A stretch of DNA of 64,000 bases from GCA-2770975 sp050248915 (GTDB lineage: Bacteria; Cyanobacteriota; Sericytochromatia; UBA7694): the NCBI GenBank assembly GCA_050248915.1, contig JBFWRL010000006.1:15852-79851 (forward strand), in the 5' to 3' direction. A model generated the notes under the pieces. That model saw nothing but the letters and a program-made list of their open reading frames with translations, was not told the origin of the DNA and made no database searches. Shown one piece after another: positions 37,025 to 44,977 of the stretch (position 1 is its first letter; every line of letters starts with the position of its first letter). The position numbers were made by a program, and so were the translations under genes.

Positions 37025-38191
37025 ATGTTAGTGTATGAATTTAAACTCAAAGGCAAGCCTCATCAGTATCAAGCGATAGATGAAGCCATTCGTGTAGTAC
37101 AATTCATTAGAAACAAAGCTATACGGTATTGGATGGATAATCGAGGCTCTGGTAAGAATGACCTCTACAAACTTGCTGCTTCGCTTCCGAAAGAGTTTGA
37201 ATTTTCAGATAAACTAAACTCAACAGCCCGACAACAAGCCACAGAAAGAGCTTGGAGTGCTATTTCCAAGTTCTTTGAAAATTGCAAGAAAAAGATTCCA
37301 GGTAAAAAAGGGTATCCCAAATTTCAAAAGGACAACCGTTCTGTTGAATACAAACAATCCGGTTGGAAACTGGTGGATGGCTGCAAACGCATCCATTTTT
37401 CAGACAAGTGTGGCATAGGCACTCTCAAGCTCATTGGGAAACAATGTCTGAATCAATTTCAAGACAAGATTAAACGGGTGCGTCTTGTGCGAAGGGCAGA
37501 TGGATACTACGCCCAATTCTGTCTGGACATTGAGCGCAAAGAACATTTGACCAGCACAGGCTCAATTGTAGGCTTGGATATGGGCATCAGTCATCTTTGG
37601 ACTGACAGCAATGGAGATACCCTTGAAAACCCCAGAACGCTGAAATGTGCGGAAAAAGCCCTGAAGCAGGCACAGCGCAGACTATCACGTAAACAAAAAG
37701 GTTCTTCTAACAGAAAGAAACAAATCAAGCGTTTGGCTAAAAAACATCTGAAAGTACAAAGACAACGCAAAGACTTCGCTATTAAAGCGGCGAGGGCGCT
37801 ATACCATTCTCACGACTTGGTTGTTATTGAAAACCTTCAGATAAAAAACATGCTGAAAAACCACAATCTAGCAAAGGCTATCTCAGATGCAAGCTGGCAA
37901 CAGCTTAAGCGATGGTTAGAATATTTCAGCCAAGTATTTTCCAAGGGCTTTGTCATTGTCTCCCCCCATCATACCAGCCAAGATTGTAGTGGTTGTTGTG
38001 AGCGGGTTGCCAAAAGTCTGAGTGAACGGGTGCATCACTGTGAATCATGTGGTCTGGAATTAGACCGTGACCACAACGCTGCACTGAATATACTCAGCAA
38101 AGGATTAGGCTTAATCGGTACTGTGGGGCACACAGGAACCGGACATCCTAGAGATGTTGAAACGCCTGAGGAGAGACAAGCCGCTGCTTGA
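37025..38191 (+). CDS. tnpB: RNA-guided endonuclease TnpB
   Basis: 388-aa RuvC-type nuclease, ancestor-like relative of Cas12. The N-terminal helix-turn-helix-like region is lysine-rich. RuvC-I Asp lies in VGLDMGISHL, RuvC-II Glu in LVVIENLQIKNM and RuvC-III Asp in LELDRDHNAALNI, so all catalytic acids are present. A four-Cys zinc finger (CSGC and CESC) sits between the last two. TnpB proteins use an RNA made from the right end of the element to cut DNA at a short target-adjacent motif, keeping the element in the population. The ATG at 37025 begins the conserved VYEFKL segment. An in-frame ATG at 37007 would add six residues. The gene is intact and likely active. Confidence 0.93.
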   Translation: MLVYEFKLKGKPHQYQAIDEAIRVVQFIRNKAIRYWMDNRGSGKNDLYKLAASLPKEFEFSDKLNSTARQQATERAWSAISKFFENCKKKIPGKKGYPKFQKDNRSVEYKQSGWKLVDGCKRIHFSDKCGIGTLKLIGKQCLNQFQDKIKRVRLVRRADGYYAQFCLDIERKEHLTSTGSIVGLDMGISHLWTDSNGDTLENPRTLKCAEKALKQAQRRLSRKQKGSSNRKKQIKRLAKKHLKVQRQRKDFAIKAARALYHSHDLVVIENLQIKNMLKNHNLAKAISDASWQQLKRWLEYFSQVFSKGFVIVSPHHTSQDCSGCCERVAKSLSERVHHCESCGLELDRDHNAALNILSKGLGLIGTVGHTGTGHPRDVETPEERQAAA

Positions 38192-38283
38192 ATCTGGAAA
38201 CAGAAGCAAGTAAGTTTGCTCGGTGAATCAGGAACCCCCGTCATTTTTGATGCCCTTTAGGGTACATGGCGGGGAGGATGTCA
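38130..38283 (+). ncRNA. Candidate omegaRNA (reRNA) of TnpB
   Basis: In this family the guide RNA overlaps the 3-prime end of tnpB and ends at the right end of the element; the guide itself is the flanking DNA. Here the right end folds into a GC-rich stem (38236-38240 with 38270-38274) containing a CAT/ATG pairing and an inner CCC-TTTA-GGG hairpin, followed by GGATGTCA. The guide would begin at about 38284. The 5-prime limit given is a guess. Confidence 0.45.
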
Positions 38284-38410
38284 GGCTAAATTCTTCCGCT
38301 CAGACAGAGTGCCGGTCTGGGATATCTGCTTCTGATTCGTTGAATTTGCATGCTTCTTGGAGATCGAAAGATCGAAAGTGAGGAGCACACTCAATTCTCG
38401 GCTGCGTCTA

Positions 38411-38419
38411 TGTTAGAAT
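38411..38419 (+). promoter_or_regulatory. Extended -10 promoter for the TPR protein
   Basis: TGTTAGAAT is an extended -10 element 35 bases before the ATG at 38454. The rest of 38284-38453 holds no gene that I can see. Confidence 0.45.
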
Positions 38420-38453
38420 AACAGACAAAATAACATGTCTGAGAGAAGATGGG

Positions 38454-39275
38454 ATGCCGCTCATGATGCGCTTGAAACACGTGATTTTGTCGGGGTTGAT
38501 GTTTACTTTGACTTGGGGGGTTCTGGCCACTGACCTCGAAACCCATTATAACCAGGCCAATACCTGGTTGAGCAAAGGGGAGTTCGCCAAAGCGATTGAA
38601 GGCTATTCCCAAGTTATCAAACTCGACCCCAAACATGCAGATGCCTATTTTAATCGGGCAGGTGCTTATAGCCGACTTAAACGCTATCAAGAAGCCTTAA
38701 AAGACTATACCAGTGCCATTGAGCAGGTTCCCACCGATGGCGAGGCCTACGGCAATCGGGGCTTGATTTATACCCATCTGGGCAAGTTTGAATTGGCTTT
38801 GGAAGATTTGAACCTGGCTGTGCAGTTGATGCCCCAAGACGCCGTTCAGCTTCACAATCGGGGGGTGGTCTTTCAACATCTCAAAAAACAAACCGAAGCG
38901 ATTCAGGATTTTGATGCAGCTTTAAAAATCGATCCAAAATATGTCAAAGCTTATACCAATCGAGCACTCAGTTATCTTGCCAATGGAAAATCGGATTTGG
39001 CCTTGGCGGATCTGGAACAGGCCTATAAATTGGCTCCCAAAGATCCCCAGATTTTTGCCCGCCGCGGCCGGATCTATTTTTCGCAACAGAAGTACACACT
39101 GGCCATCAAAGAATACACCCAGGCCCTGACCCTGGATCCCAGCCTGACTGCGGTCTGGTTTAGCCGTGGAACAGCCTGGATGATGCTCAAAAACTGTCCC
39201 AAGGCGCAGGCCGACTTTCAACAGGCCTGTAAACGGGGCGATAAACAGGCTTGTAAAGCCAAATGTGAATCTTGA
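38454..39275 (+). CDS. Exported TPR-repeat protein
   Basis: 273-aa protein with an N-terminal signal-like hydrophobic segment (residues about 8-25, ending near GVLAT), followed by about seven tandem 34-residue tetratricopeptide repeats that fill the rest (for example AIEGYSQVIKLDPKHADAYF, ALKDYTSAIEQVPTDGEAY, AIKEYTQALTLDPSL). The last segment is Cys- and Lys-rich (CPKAQADFQQACKRGDKQAC) and resembles a Sel1-like end. Such proteins act as scaffolds in the periplasm. The partner is unknown. GAGAGAAG precedes the start. The gene appears to be a single transcription unit next to the insertion element. Confidence 0.85.
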   Translation: MPLMMRLKHVILSGLMFTLTWGVLATDLETHYNQANTWLSKGEFAKAIEGYSQVIKLDPKHADAYFNRAGAYSRLKRYQEALKDYTSAIEQVPTDGEAYGNRGLIYTHLGKFELALEDLNLAVQLMPQDAVQLHNRGVVFQHLKKQTEAIQDFDAALKIDPKYVKAYTNRALSYLANGKSDLALADLEQAYKLAPKDPQIFARRGRIYFSQQKYTLAIKEYTQALTLDPSLTAVWFSRGTAWMMLKNCPKAQADFQQACKRGDKQACKAKCES

Positions 39276-39326
39276 AACCCTGCTTTCAAAGCCTGAATAA
39301 TCCTGAATAATCTTGAATGATTAGGG

Positions 39327-39332
39327 TATAAT
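39327..39332 (+). promoter_or_regulatory. TATAAT -10 box for the repeat protein
   Basis: A perfect TATAAT lies 28 bases before the ATG at 39360. It follows a short imperfect direct repeat (CCTGAATAAT at 39292-39301, partly repeated downstream). No clear -35 is seen. Confidence 0.45.
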
Positions 39333-39359
39333 AAGAGAACCAATCCGGGAGAGAAAGCT

Positions 39360-40892
39360 ATGACATACCAAGACCGTCATTCCCAAGATCAGTATTCCCA
39401 CGAGCGTCATTCCGAAAACGAAACCAGTTTTGAAGATTCCCAGCAGCGCCAGAGTGAGCCCGGCCCGAATTCAGAGTCCCATTTTGCCCCACGTGAAAGT
39501 GGCAATTACAACCGCGAGGGCGGCGGCAATTATAACCGTGACAATCGCTATCAGCCCCGCGAAGGTGGCAATTATAACCGCGAGAGTGGTGGCTATCAAC
39601 AAGGTGGCAATTATAACCGCGAGGGCGGTGGCTATCAGCAAGGTAGCAATTACAATCGTGAGGGGGGCTACAACCGCTACCAACCTCGTGAAAGTGGCAA
39701 TTATAACCGCGAAGGTGGCAATTACAACCGCGAGGGCGGCGGCTATAACCGCGACAATCGCTTCCAGCCCCGCGAAGGTGGCAATTACAACCGCGAGGGC
39801 GGCGGCAATTACAACCGTGACAATCGTTTTCAGCCCCGCGAAGGCAGCAATTACAACCGCGAGGGTGGTGGCTATCAGCAAGGCGGCAATTATAATCGCG
39901 AAGGTGGCTACAACCGCTATCAGCCCCGCGAAGGTGGCAATTATAACCGCGAAGGCGGCAATTACAACCGCGAGGGCGGCGGCTATAACCGCGACAATCG
40001 CTTCCAGCCCCGCGAAGGTGGCAATTACAACCGTGAAGGCGGTGGCAATTATAACCAGGGCGGCGGCTATAACCGCGACAACCGCTACCAACCCCGCGAA
40101 GGTGGCAATTATAACCGTGAAGGCGGCGGCTATAACCGCGATAATCGCTATCAGCCCCGTGAAGGTGGCGGCGGCGGTGGCTATAATCGCTATCAAAACC
40201 GCGAAGGCGGCGGTGGCTATAACCGCGATAACCGCTATCAAAGCCGCGAAGGTGGCGGTGGCTATAATCGCGACAACCGCTATCCCCGCAAAGATTTTGA
40301 CCGCTCTCGGCCTCCCCGCCGTCAGAGTCCCACGATTGCAATTCAAGAGTCGCTCTTTCTTTTGCCAGAACACCCCCTTACCCAGGATTTTCAGCGTGCC
40401 ATTGGCATGGCCAAAGGCACCATTGTTGAGGTGGACCCCCGCAAAAAGCGCGGCGTGATTGAAATCGAAGGCTTTAAATACAAATTTGAAGACGAACGCC
40501 GCCGCGATTTACAAAACAAGTATCCGATTCAGAAGTTTCTGGAGCGTGAGATTATGTTCGCTTTTTGGCCCACCTATTCACAAAAAGCGGCGCAGTATCG
40601 CCAGATTGATGAATCTCCCACGATTAAAATTGCCAATTTGCGCCGCACCCTGATCAAAGAAAATGCGGTGGAAATCATTGGACAGGTGCTGATGATCGAA
40701 GAGGCCCTCTTTGTCATGAGTGTTTTTAGTGCCAGCCAGAAGAAAAAGTACATGGTCACAATTTTGGGCAAATATCCTGGTGAAAATGGGGCGTTTATCC
40801 AAATGGTGGGCGAGCTTAAAAATGGCGGTATTCACTATCAGAGCCATCAGGTCTTAAAGCCTGAGGCAGAACCTGTCGCACAAGCGGATTGA
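39360..40892 (+). CDS. Low-complexity Gly/Asn/Tyr/Arg repeat protein with OB-like C-terminus
   Basis: 510-aa protein, unknown function. The first 40 residues are hydrophilic. About residues 40-315 are built almost only from short units such as GGNYNREGG, GGYNRDNRYQPRE and GGYQQGG, rich in Tyr and Arg and probably disordered. The last 185 residues look folded: KGTIVEVDPRKKRGVIEIEG resembles a cold-shock or OB strand pattern, and a second beta segment (AVEIIGQVLMIEEALFVMSV) follows. Tyr/Arg/Gly-rich tails joined to an OB-like domain are typical of RNA-binding proteins that condense into droplets, so nucleic-acid binding is my inference. A GGGAGAG ribosome site precedes the ATG. The opposite strand and the other frames are also open here only because of the repeats. 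Confidence 0.85.
   Translation: MTYQDRHSQDQYSHERHSENETSFEDSQQRQSEPGPNSESHFAPRESGNYNREGGGNYNRDNRYQPREGGNYNRESGGYQQGGNYNREGGGYQQGSNYNREGGYNRYQPRESGNYNREGGNYNREGGGYNRDNRFQPREGGNYNREGGGNYNRDNRFQPREGSNYNREGGGYQQGGNYNREGGYNRYQPREGGNYNREGGNYNREGGGYNRDNRFQPREGGNYNREGGGNYNQGGGYNRDNRYQPREGGNYNREGGGYNRDNRYQPREGGGGGGYNRYQNREGGGGYNRDNRYQSREGGGGYNRDNRYPRKDFDRSRPPRRQSPTIAIQESLFLLPEHPLTQDFQRAIGMAKGTIVEVDPRKKRGVIEIEGFKYKFEDERRRDLQNKYPIQKFLEREIMFAFWPTYSQKAAQYRQIDESPTIKIANLRRTLIKENAVEIIGQVLMIEEALFVMSVFSASQKKKYMVTILGKYPGENGAFIQMVGELKNGGIHYQSHQVLKPEAEPVAQAD
39631..40110 (+). repeat. 240-bp higher-order tandem repeat inside the repeat protein gene
   Basis: The segment starting GCTATCAGCA at 39631 recurs at 39871 with a 240-bp (80-codon) period and high identity, above the finer 21-39 bp units. 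Differences are mostly at third codon positions or Ser/Gly changes, which suggests that the copies are maintained by selection after a duplication. Confidence 0.75.
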
Positions 40893-40933
40893 TTCCACGG
40901 GCGATTTTATTGTACGATAGAGAGATGTAACGT

Positions 40934-40980
40934 GGTTTTTTGTGTTTGATCCATTTTTTTGTTTTTTAACGCAAAAAACC
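40934..40980 (+). promoter_or_regulatory. Leader hairpin before the 151-aa unknown gene
   Basis: GGTTTTTTG (40934-40942) and CAAAAAACC (40972-40980) form a perfect 9-bp inverted repeat with a 29-base loop, in the leader of the gene starting at 41012. A TACGAT -10-like box preceded by TG is at 40911-40918. The role is unknown. Confidence 0.3.
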
Positions 40981-41011
40981 AGACTCAAATCTGAATTTAT
41001 TCGCCGGGAAA

Positions 41012-41467
41012 ATGTCATTACCACAGGGAATTATTCCTTTAATCAAAGCTTATAAAGAGAATCAAATCTCTGTTGATGATTATTTGCACGGTTTGGGCCG
41101 TTCTGTCGAGATCTGCGAACATAAAAAAAACCAGCTAAAAACATCTTCTGTCAAAGCTGCGGATCGCGCTGAATGGGAAAAAATCATTTTACCAGGCTTA
41201 TTGGCCTGTTTGGATGTCATGATTGGGGCTGCTCTCGAAGCCCGTGAATATGCCTATCGGCCCGAAGAGCAATTGTTGCACAATGTGGTGATGCTCTTTG
41301 CTCAAATTGATCAGGCGACTGCGCTTTTGCAGCAGCGTCTGGGTTTGGTTTCCGCCGAAACCCGCCATGTGGCTTCTGATGCGCTTGAGCATATGCAGGT
41401 GGATGCACTTGAAACTGTTTTGGTTCAGCAGGGGTCAGCGGAAGTGGTGGTCTCCTTGTTTGATTAA
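41012..41467 (+). CDS. Hypothetical protein, 151 aa
   Basis: I do not recognise a family. The protein is probably all-helical and cytosolic, with no signal peptide or membrane segment. The N-terminus (LPQGIIPLIKAYKENQIS) and the middle (LLACLDVMIGAALEAREY) are amphipathic helices. The central part has Lys/Glu-rich polar stretches. It begins with ATG after CCGGGAAA and is followed 27 bases later by a small Ala/Gly-rich protein in the same direction, so the two may be one operon. Confidence 0.7.
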   Translation: MSLPQGIIPLIKAYKENQISVDDYLHGLGRSVEICEHKKNQLKTSSVKAADRAEWEKIILPGLLACLDVMIGAALEAREYAYRPEEQLLHNVVMLFAQIDQATALLQQRLGLVSAETRHVASDALEHMQVDALETVLVQQGSAEVVVSLFD

Positions 41468-41494
41468 GTATGTATTTTTGAAGGGACGCGTTTT

Positions 41495-41806
41495 ATGCAA
41501 AATGTAAATAATGTCGTTGGGGCCGGTAAGGTTCAAAAAACAGAGGAGAGCAGTACCTCTAAAACCTTGGACAGTTTGCGCACCTTGCGCAATGTGGCCT
41601 TGGGAACGGCGGCCGTTGGGGGCACAGCCATGGCTGCAGAAGCGGCAAGTATTGTGGCTTTGCCCGCGGTCATTCCCACGGGTGCTGTAACGGTGGGCGC
41701 TTTGGTGACTGCCGGCGCTGCTCACGCCGCCCTCAAATTGGGTGAGTGGATGGACGGCATTACCAGCCAAACCAACAAGGCCATGAAACAGGCCACCGGC
41801 GAGTAA
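41495..41806 (+). CDS. Small Ala/Gly/Val-rich protein
   Basis: 103-aa unknown protein. A polar N-terminus (about 1-30) leads to a hydrophobic stretch (about 34-85) rich in Ala, Gly and Val (VALGTAAVGGTAMAAEAASI, GALVTAGAAHAALKLG) that could form one or two membrane-inserting glycine-zipper helices. The C-terminus is polar. A GGGA ribosome site lies before the ATG. In make-up it resembles the 206-aa protein at 55060 and the 209-aa protein ending at 60145, but I cannot show common descent. Confidence 0.65.
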   Translation: MQNVNNVVGAGKVQKTEESSTSKTLDSLRTLRNVALGTAAVGGTAMAAEAASIVALPAVIPTGAVTVGALVTAGAAHAALKLGEWMDGITSQTNKAMKQATGE

Positions 41807-41832
41807 CTGAGATTATAAACCGTGCAAGACAG

Positions 41833-41868
41833 AGCAAGATCAACCTGACTGGCGCAGGTTATCTTGCT
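41833..41868 (+). terminator. Strong hairpin between convergent genes
   Basis: AGCAAGAT (41833-41840) pairs with ATCTTGCT (41861-41868), and AACCTG (41842-41847) with CAGGTT (41855-41860), giving a 14-bp stem with one bulged C. It lies between the ends of a plus-strand and a minus-strand gene. It lacks a T run on either side, so it may stop transcription weakly or protect 3-prime ends. Confidence 0.5.
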
Positions 41869-41926
41869 TGAGCTGTTTGCTGGCTGAGAGCCTGTAAAAG
41901 ATTTCTGCTGGGTATTTTCGGACCAT

Positions 41927-43087
41927 TTAACCAGTGGCGTGAATGGCGGTGATCACGTTTTGTAAGTGTTCCCGTTCGGCAGAGCGCAGAACATAGCCGG
42001 TATGGCCCATGACCGGATAAAAAATCTCAGCCATGGGTTGTTGGTGAATGAGTTCCCCTGAGTATTGCTGCAAAATATCTGCATGGTTCAATTGATAGTT
42101 TTTGCCATGTTTTCTGCCCACATAGGCCACATATTCACTGCGATTAGCGGGCTGTTTTAATTCGCCGCTTAAGAGCACCTCTGCATAGCCTTTGTAGAGA
42201 TCCCAGTCTCGGGAAAAATTAAACAAATCCATCGATAATCCACCCGGTGGGCGGATATTGACTTCCAAAGCGACCCATTGGCCATTGGGTTTTTGAAAAA
42301 ATTCAAAGTGAAAAAAGCGTTCGCAAATACCAAAGATTTTAACGACTTTTTGGCCGAGGGCTTCCAGTTCAGGAGGAATGTCGCGCAGGACCATGTGATA
42401 GAGATCCAGATCGTGGTTGACCACGGTCATGATGCCATTGCTGAAGTATTGAGAGAAAGCGGCCACAACTTCACCCTGGGCATTGGTGAGACCGTCGTAA
42501 GAATAGAGTTCGCCCTGGATAAACTCTTCCATCAGATAAGCGGTCTCTCCGGCCTGGTCGAGAAAATGAGTCAAATCAGCCTCTGATTCCAGTTTCCAGG
42601 TTTTGGCTGCCCCTACCCCGATATCTGGTTTGACTACGACAGGAAAGCCCACCTCCGCGATAAAACGGCGACAATCAGCCTCTCCCTGCACCACTTGGCC
42701 TGCCGCAACAGGGATTCCCCCGGCACGGTAGAGTTCTTTCATGCGCTCTTTGCTTTTGATATCGCGAATGCTTTCTTCTCGGGGGCCGGGTATGTCAAAT
42801 TTAGAGCGCAGATAGGCCTCTGTTTCGAGCCAGTATTCATTGTGGGATTCGAGCCGATCAATCGGGCCGTAGCGATCAATAAAATGCTGGCAGGCAGCCT
42901 CCAATTGGGAGCGGTTGTGCATGTCTTCGACTTTATAATACTCGGTCAGCGCAGTTTTGATTTGTGGGCTGAGGTCTTCCCAGGCACAGTCAGCGATGCC
43001 CAAGACTTTTACCCCCGCTTCGTGTAGGCGTTGCCAGAAGAGTTGAAAATTTTCGGGGAAATGGGGAGAAAGACAGACAAACTGCAT
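41927..43087 (-). CDS. ATP-grasp ligase
   Basis: 386-aa ATP-grasp enzyme. Family members join a carboxylate to an amine or thiol through an acyl phosphate; the substrate here is unknown. ATP-grasp features: the lid and substrate region FPVVVKPDIGVGAAKTW, the YLMEEFIQGELYSYDG segment, and the metal-binding FHFEFF / ALEVNIRPPGG near the end. The N-terminal part (about 1-110) resembles the biotin carboxylase-like pre-ATP-grasp fold. The ATG at 43087 is preceded by AAAGGAAA, which excludes the longer frame from 43198. The lipoprotein gene ends 37 bases upstream in the same direction, so they may be co-transcribed. Confidence 0.85.
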   Translation of the reverse strand: MQFVCLSPHFPENFQLFWQRLHEAGVKVLGIADCAWEDLSPQIKTALTEYYKVEDMHNRSQLEAACQHFIDRYGPIDRLESHNEYWLETEAYLRSKFDIPGPREESIRDIKSKERMKELYRAGGIPVAAGQVVQGEADCRRFIAEVGFPVVVKPDIGVGAAKTWKLESEADLTHFLDQAGETAYLMEEFIQGELYSYDGLTNAQGEVVAAFSQYFSNGIMTVVNHDLDLYHMVLRDIPPELEALGQKVVKIFGICERFFHFEFFQKPNGQWVALEVNIRPPGGLSMDLFNFSRDWDLYKGYAEVLLSGELKQPANRSEYVAYVGRKHGKNYQLNHADILQQYSGELIHQQPMAEIFYPVMGHTGYVLRSAEREHLQNVITAIHATG

Positions 43088-43124
43088 AGTGTTTCCTTTT
43101 TTTGTGCAATGTATTATTTCGTTT

Positions 43125-44165
43125 TTAAGGCTTGGGGGCCAAAACCCGGATTTCTTGAATAGAGCGAAAACCACCGCGACCAGAAAGTTCCAATACAATA
43201 TAACGAGCTTTGGTTCCTTCGGGAAAGGTCATGACCTGATAATCATTTATCGCTTCTTGAATCAGTGGCGTGCTTGTTTTTTCGGGGCGCTCCCCTGCAA
43301 AAATTTTAAGATTGGCAGAAAAACCAGTGCTCGCCAGCACCAGGGTGCCAAGTGACTGTGATTTTCCCAGATCCACGCTCACGTCTATAGGTTGATCTGG
43401 GTTAAGATCCAAACTGTCTTTGAGCTCGGATTGGTAAAAACCGTCAAAAAACGGGGGTTTGTTTTGGCCAGCAATTTGCACAGACTGAATCGGCAAGACG
43501 GTATGTAAATCGCCTGTGCGAAAGGAGCGAACACTGCTTTTGGCCCGGTACTCAGGATAAACAGCGGTGACATCCCACGTATAGCTGCTCTGGTTTTCCA
43601 ATAATTCCAAGGGCAGGGGGCGGCTTGGAAAGCCGTTCTGGGTCTTCTCGCTCCAAATCGTGCCGATACGGGCATGTCTGACAGATACCTGGAATTCCAG
43701 GTATCTGGCGTCAGGGTTGGGAGCAATTTCCCAGCCAAAACCAATCGGGACAGCCTTGTTGAGGGTGTGATTGTTTGGGGGACTGCTGAGGCCATTCCAA
43801 AAACGCATGGGGGGCAGTTCCTGTTCACTTTTGAACAGGGCTTTTGATTGGCTCACCTCACTGCCATCGGGGTGGCTGGCAGAAAATTGAATCTCTATTG
43901 CCTGGTCCAAACCCCCTTTGGTTTCAAAGCCCAATAAATCCAAGCGGAAGCGGCCTTGGGTATCTGTCTCGGGGGAATATGTTTCGCGCGCGGTGACGAC
44001 TTTCACACGGCCCTGATAAGGCTGGCCTTCAGCGGTTTGGATTTGGCCACTGACCCGAACAGCTTCTTTGTCGGAAAAAGGGGAACTCTTGAAAATACCA
44101 CAGCCCAATAATAGCTGAAAACTCAAGTAAAATGCACCAAAAGTCGGCAAATATCTCTTTTTCAT
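43125..44165 (-). CDS. Predicted lipoprotein with beta-sandwich domains
   Basis: 346-aa exported lipoprotein. The signal peptide ends in the lipobox LLLGC at about residues 18-22. Residues 35-110 resemble a carboxypeptidase-regulatory-like domain (VSGQIQTAEGQPYQGRVKV, DTQGRFRLDLLGF). Residues 120-210 have a fibronectin-like look. The C-terminal 120 residues (SVQIAGQNKPPFFDG, ARYIVLELSGRGGF) look like a discoidin/F5-8-type fold that binds sugars or other envelope ligands. A GGAT ribosome site precedes the ATG. It is probably in an operon with the ATP-grasp gene. Function unknown. Confidence 0.75.
   Translation of the reverse strand: MKKRYLPTFGAFYLSFQLLLGCGIFKSSPFSDKEAVRVSGQIQTAEGQPYQGRVKVVTARETYSPETDTQGRFRLDLLGFETKGGLDQAIEIQFSASHPDGSEVSQSKALFKSEQELPPMRFWNGLSSPPNNHTLNKAVPIGFGWEIAPNPDARYLEFQVSVRHARIGTIWSEKTQNGFPSRPLPLELLENQSSYTWDVTAVYPEYRAKSSVRSFRTGDLHTVLPIQSVQIAGQNKPPFFDGFYQSELKDSLDLNPDQPIDVSVDLGKSQSLGTLVLASTGFSANLKIFAGERPEKTSTPLIQEAINDYQVMTFPEGTKARYIVLELSGRGGFRSIQEIRVLAPKP
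43682..43707. repeat. Perfect 26-bp palindrome within the lipoprotein gene
   Basis: A perfect palindrome centred on GGAATTCC between 43694 and 43695, each arm 13 bases (CAGATACCTGGAA). It encodes part of the lipoprotein (RYLEFQV). It is too long to be expected by chance in a 64-kb window. Confidence 0.8.
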
Positions 44166-44340
44166 CTTTTTTATCCTCTGGATTGGTCTGGGGTTGAAAC
44201 GGGCAGGCGTGTGATCTTTGACGGGATAAAGAGATACAAATGTTCCCTCTATCTAAATGTTGTTGTTTTGTCACATGAATGTGCTGAAGTCCCGGTACAA
44301 TAGGGTTCACAGCTAAGAACCTGGAGATCTTGTTTTCACT

Positions 44341-44961
44341 ATGCCAAGAGCGACAAAAGTCCGCCCAACACTGTCCCCCGTCAATCTTGTTTCGGCCTCT
44401 GAATCGCCCCCGCCTGTCTGTGCCTGGGCGATTGGCAAACCCCAGCCTGCAATTGAAGCGCTCGCCAATCAAGAGCAGATCGTGGGTGATGTGTTGGATG
44501 TCGGATGTGGTCTGGGTGAAAATGCGCTGCTCTTGGCTTCCCGTGGCCATATGGTCTGGGGGATTGATTGGGATCAAACGCTGATTCAGCAGGCCCGTCA
44601 ACAGGCCCAAAGTCAGGCTTTAGAGGCCACTTTTGTGGTCGGCAACGCCCTGGAATTGGATGTTCTGGGGGAAGGCTTTCATACGGTGATTGACAGCGGT
44701 CTCTTGCATTGTTTGAACGACAAAGAGCGCAAAAGATACCTTTCTGGGTTGGCCCATGTGATGTTTCCGGGCAGCCGTCTGTTTATCTTGTGCGTGAGCG
44801 AAAACGAGGCCTTGAGTGCCGCAGATGTCTACCCACTTTCACGCAAAGAGCTGGAAAAGTACTTTCAATCGGGCTGGCAAATCGAAAAAATCGAAGCCAG
44901 CCTTTATTGTCTGTGTGAGCAAATGGCCTCTGCCTGGCTAGTGAGTGTCTTAAAGCTCTAG
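44341..44961 (+). CDS. Class I SAM-dependent methyltransferase
   Basis: 206-aa small-molecule or protein methyltransferase. Motif I (VLDVGCGLGENALLLA) lies near residues 50-65, followed by the acidic end of strand 2 (VWGIDWDQ) and the motif IV-like VIDSGLLHCL. Fold and length match the UbiE/thiopurine-methyltransferase-like group; the substrate cannot be read from the sequence. A TACAAT -10-like box at 44295-44300 lies 40 bases before the ATG. The gene is divergent from the lipoprotein gene and converges on the CIA30-like gene. Confidence 0.85.
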   Translation: MPRATKVRPTLSPVNLVSASESPPPVCAWAIGKPQPAIEALANQEQIVGDVLDVGCGLGENALLLASRGHMVWGIDWDQTLIQQARQQAQSQALEATFVVGNALELDVLGEGFHTVIDSGLLHCLNDKERKRYLSGLAHVMFPGSRLFILCVSENEALSAADVYPLSRKELEKYFQSGWQIEKIEASLYCLCEQMASAWLVSVLKL

Positions 44962-44977
44962 CCCCAATTTGGCCGTT

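Larger units (their letters stand above)
36905..38283 (+). mobile_element. IS200/IS605-type element with TnpB only
   Basis: A single tnpB gene is framed by two different hairpin ends, as in IS1341-like members of the IS200/IS605 family. Left end: CCCC-TTCCTTCAGGT-GGGG hairpin at about 36911-36929. Right end: CCCCG (38236-38240) pairs with CGGGG (38270-38274), with an inner CCC-TTTA-GGG hairpin, ending near GGATGTCA. There is no TnpA transposase gene, so the element cannot move by itself. Composition is more AT-rich than the neighbours, which suggests recent arrival. Exact ends are uncertain to some 10-20 bases. Confidence 0.75.

Noticed and set aside
39480..40290. Possible CRISPR array, because of regular short repeats
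   Set aside because: The repeats are in-frame codons for NYNREGG units, without unique spacers of constant length, and no cas genes are near.
39471..40458. Large frames on the minus strand (327 and 300 aa) and a second plus frame (342 aa)
   Set aside because: They are open only because the repeat has a strict codon pattern. The chosen frame has a ribosome site and a folded C-terminus.
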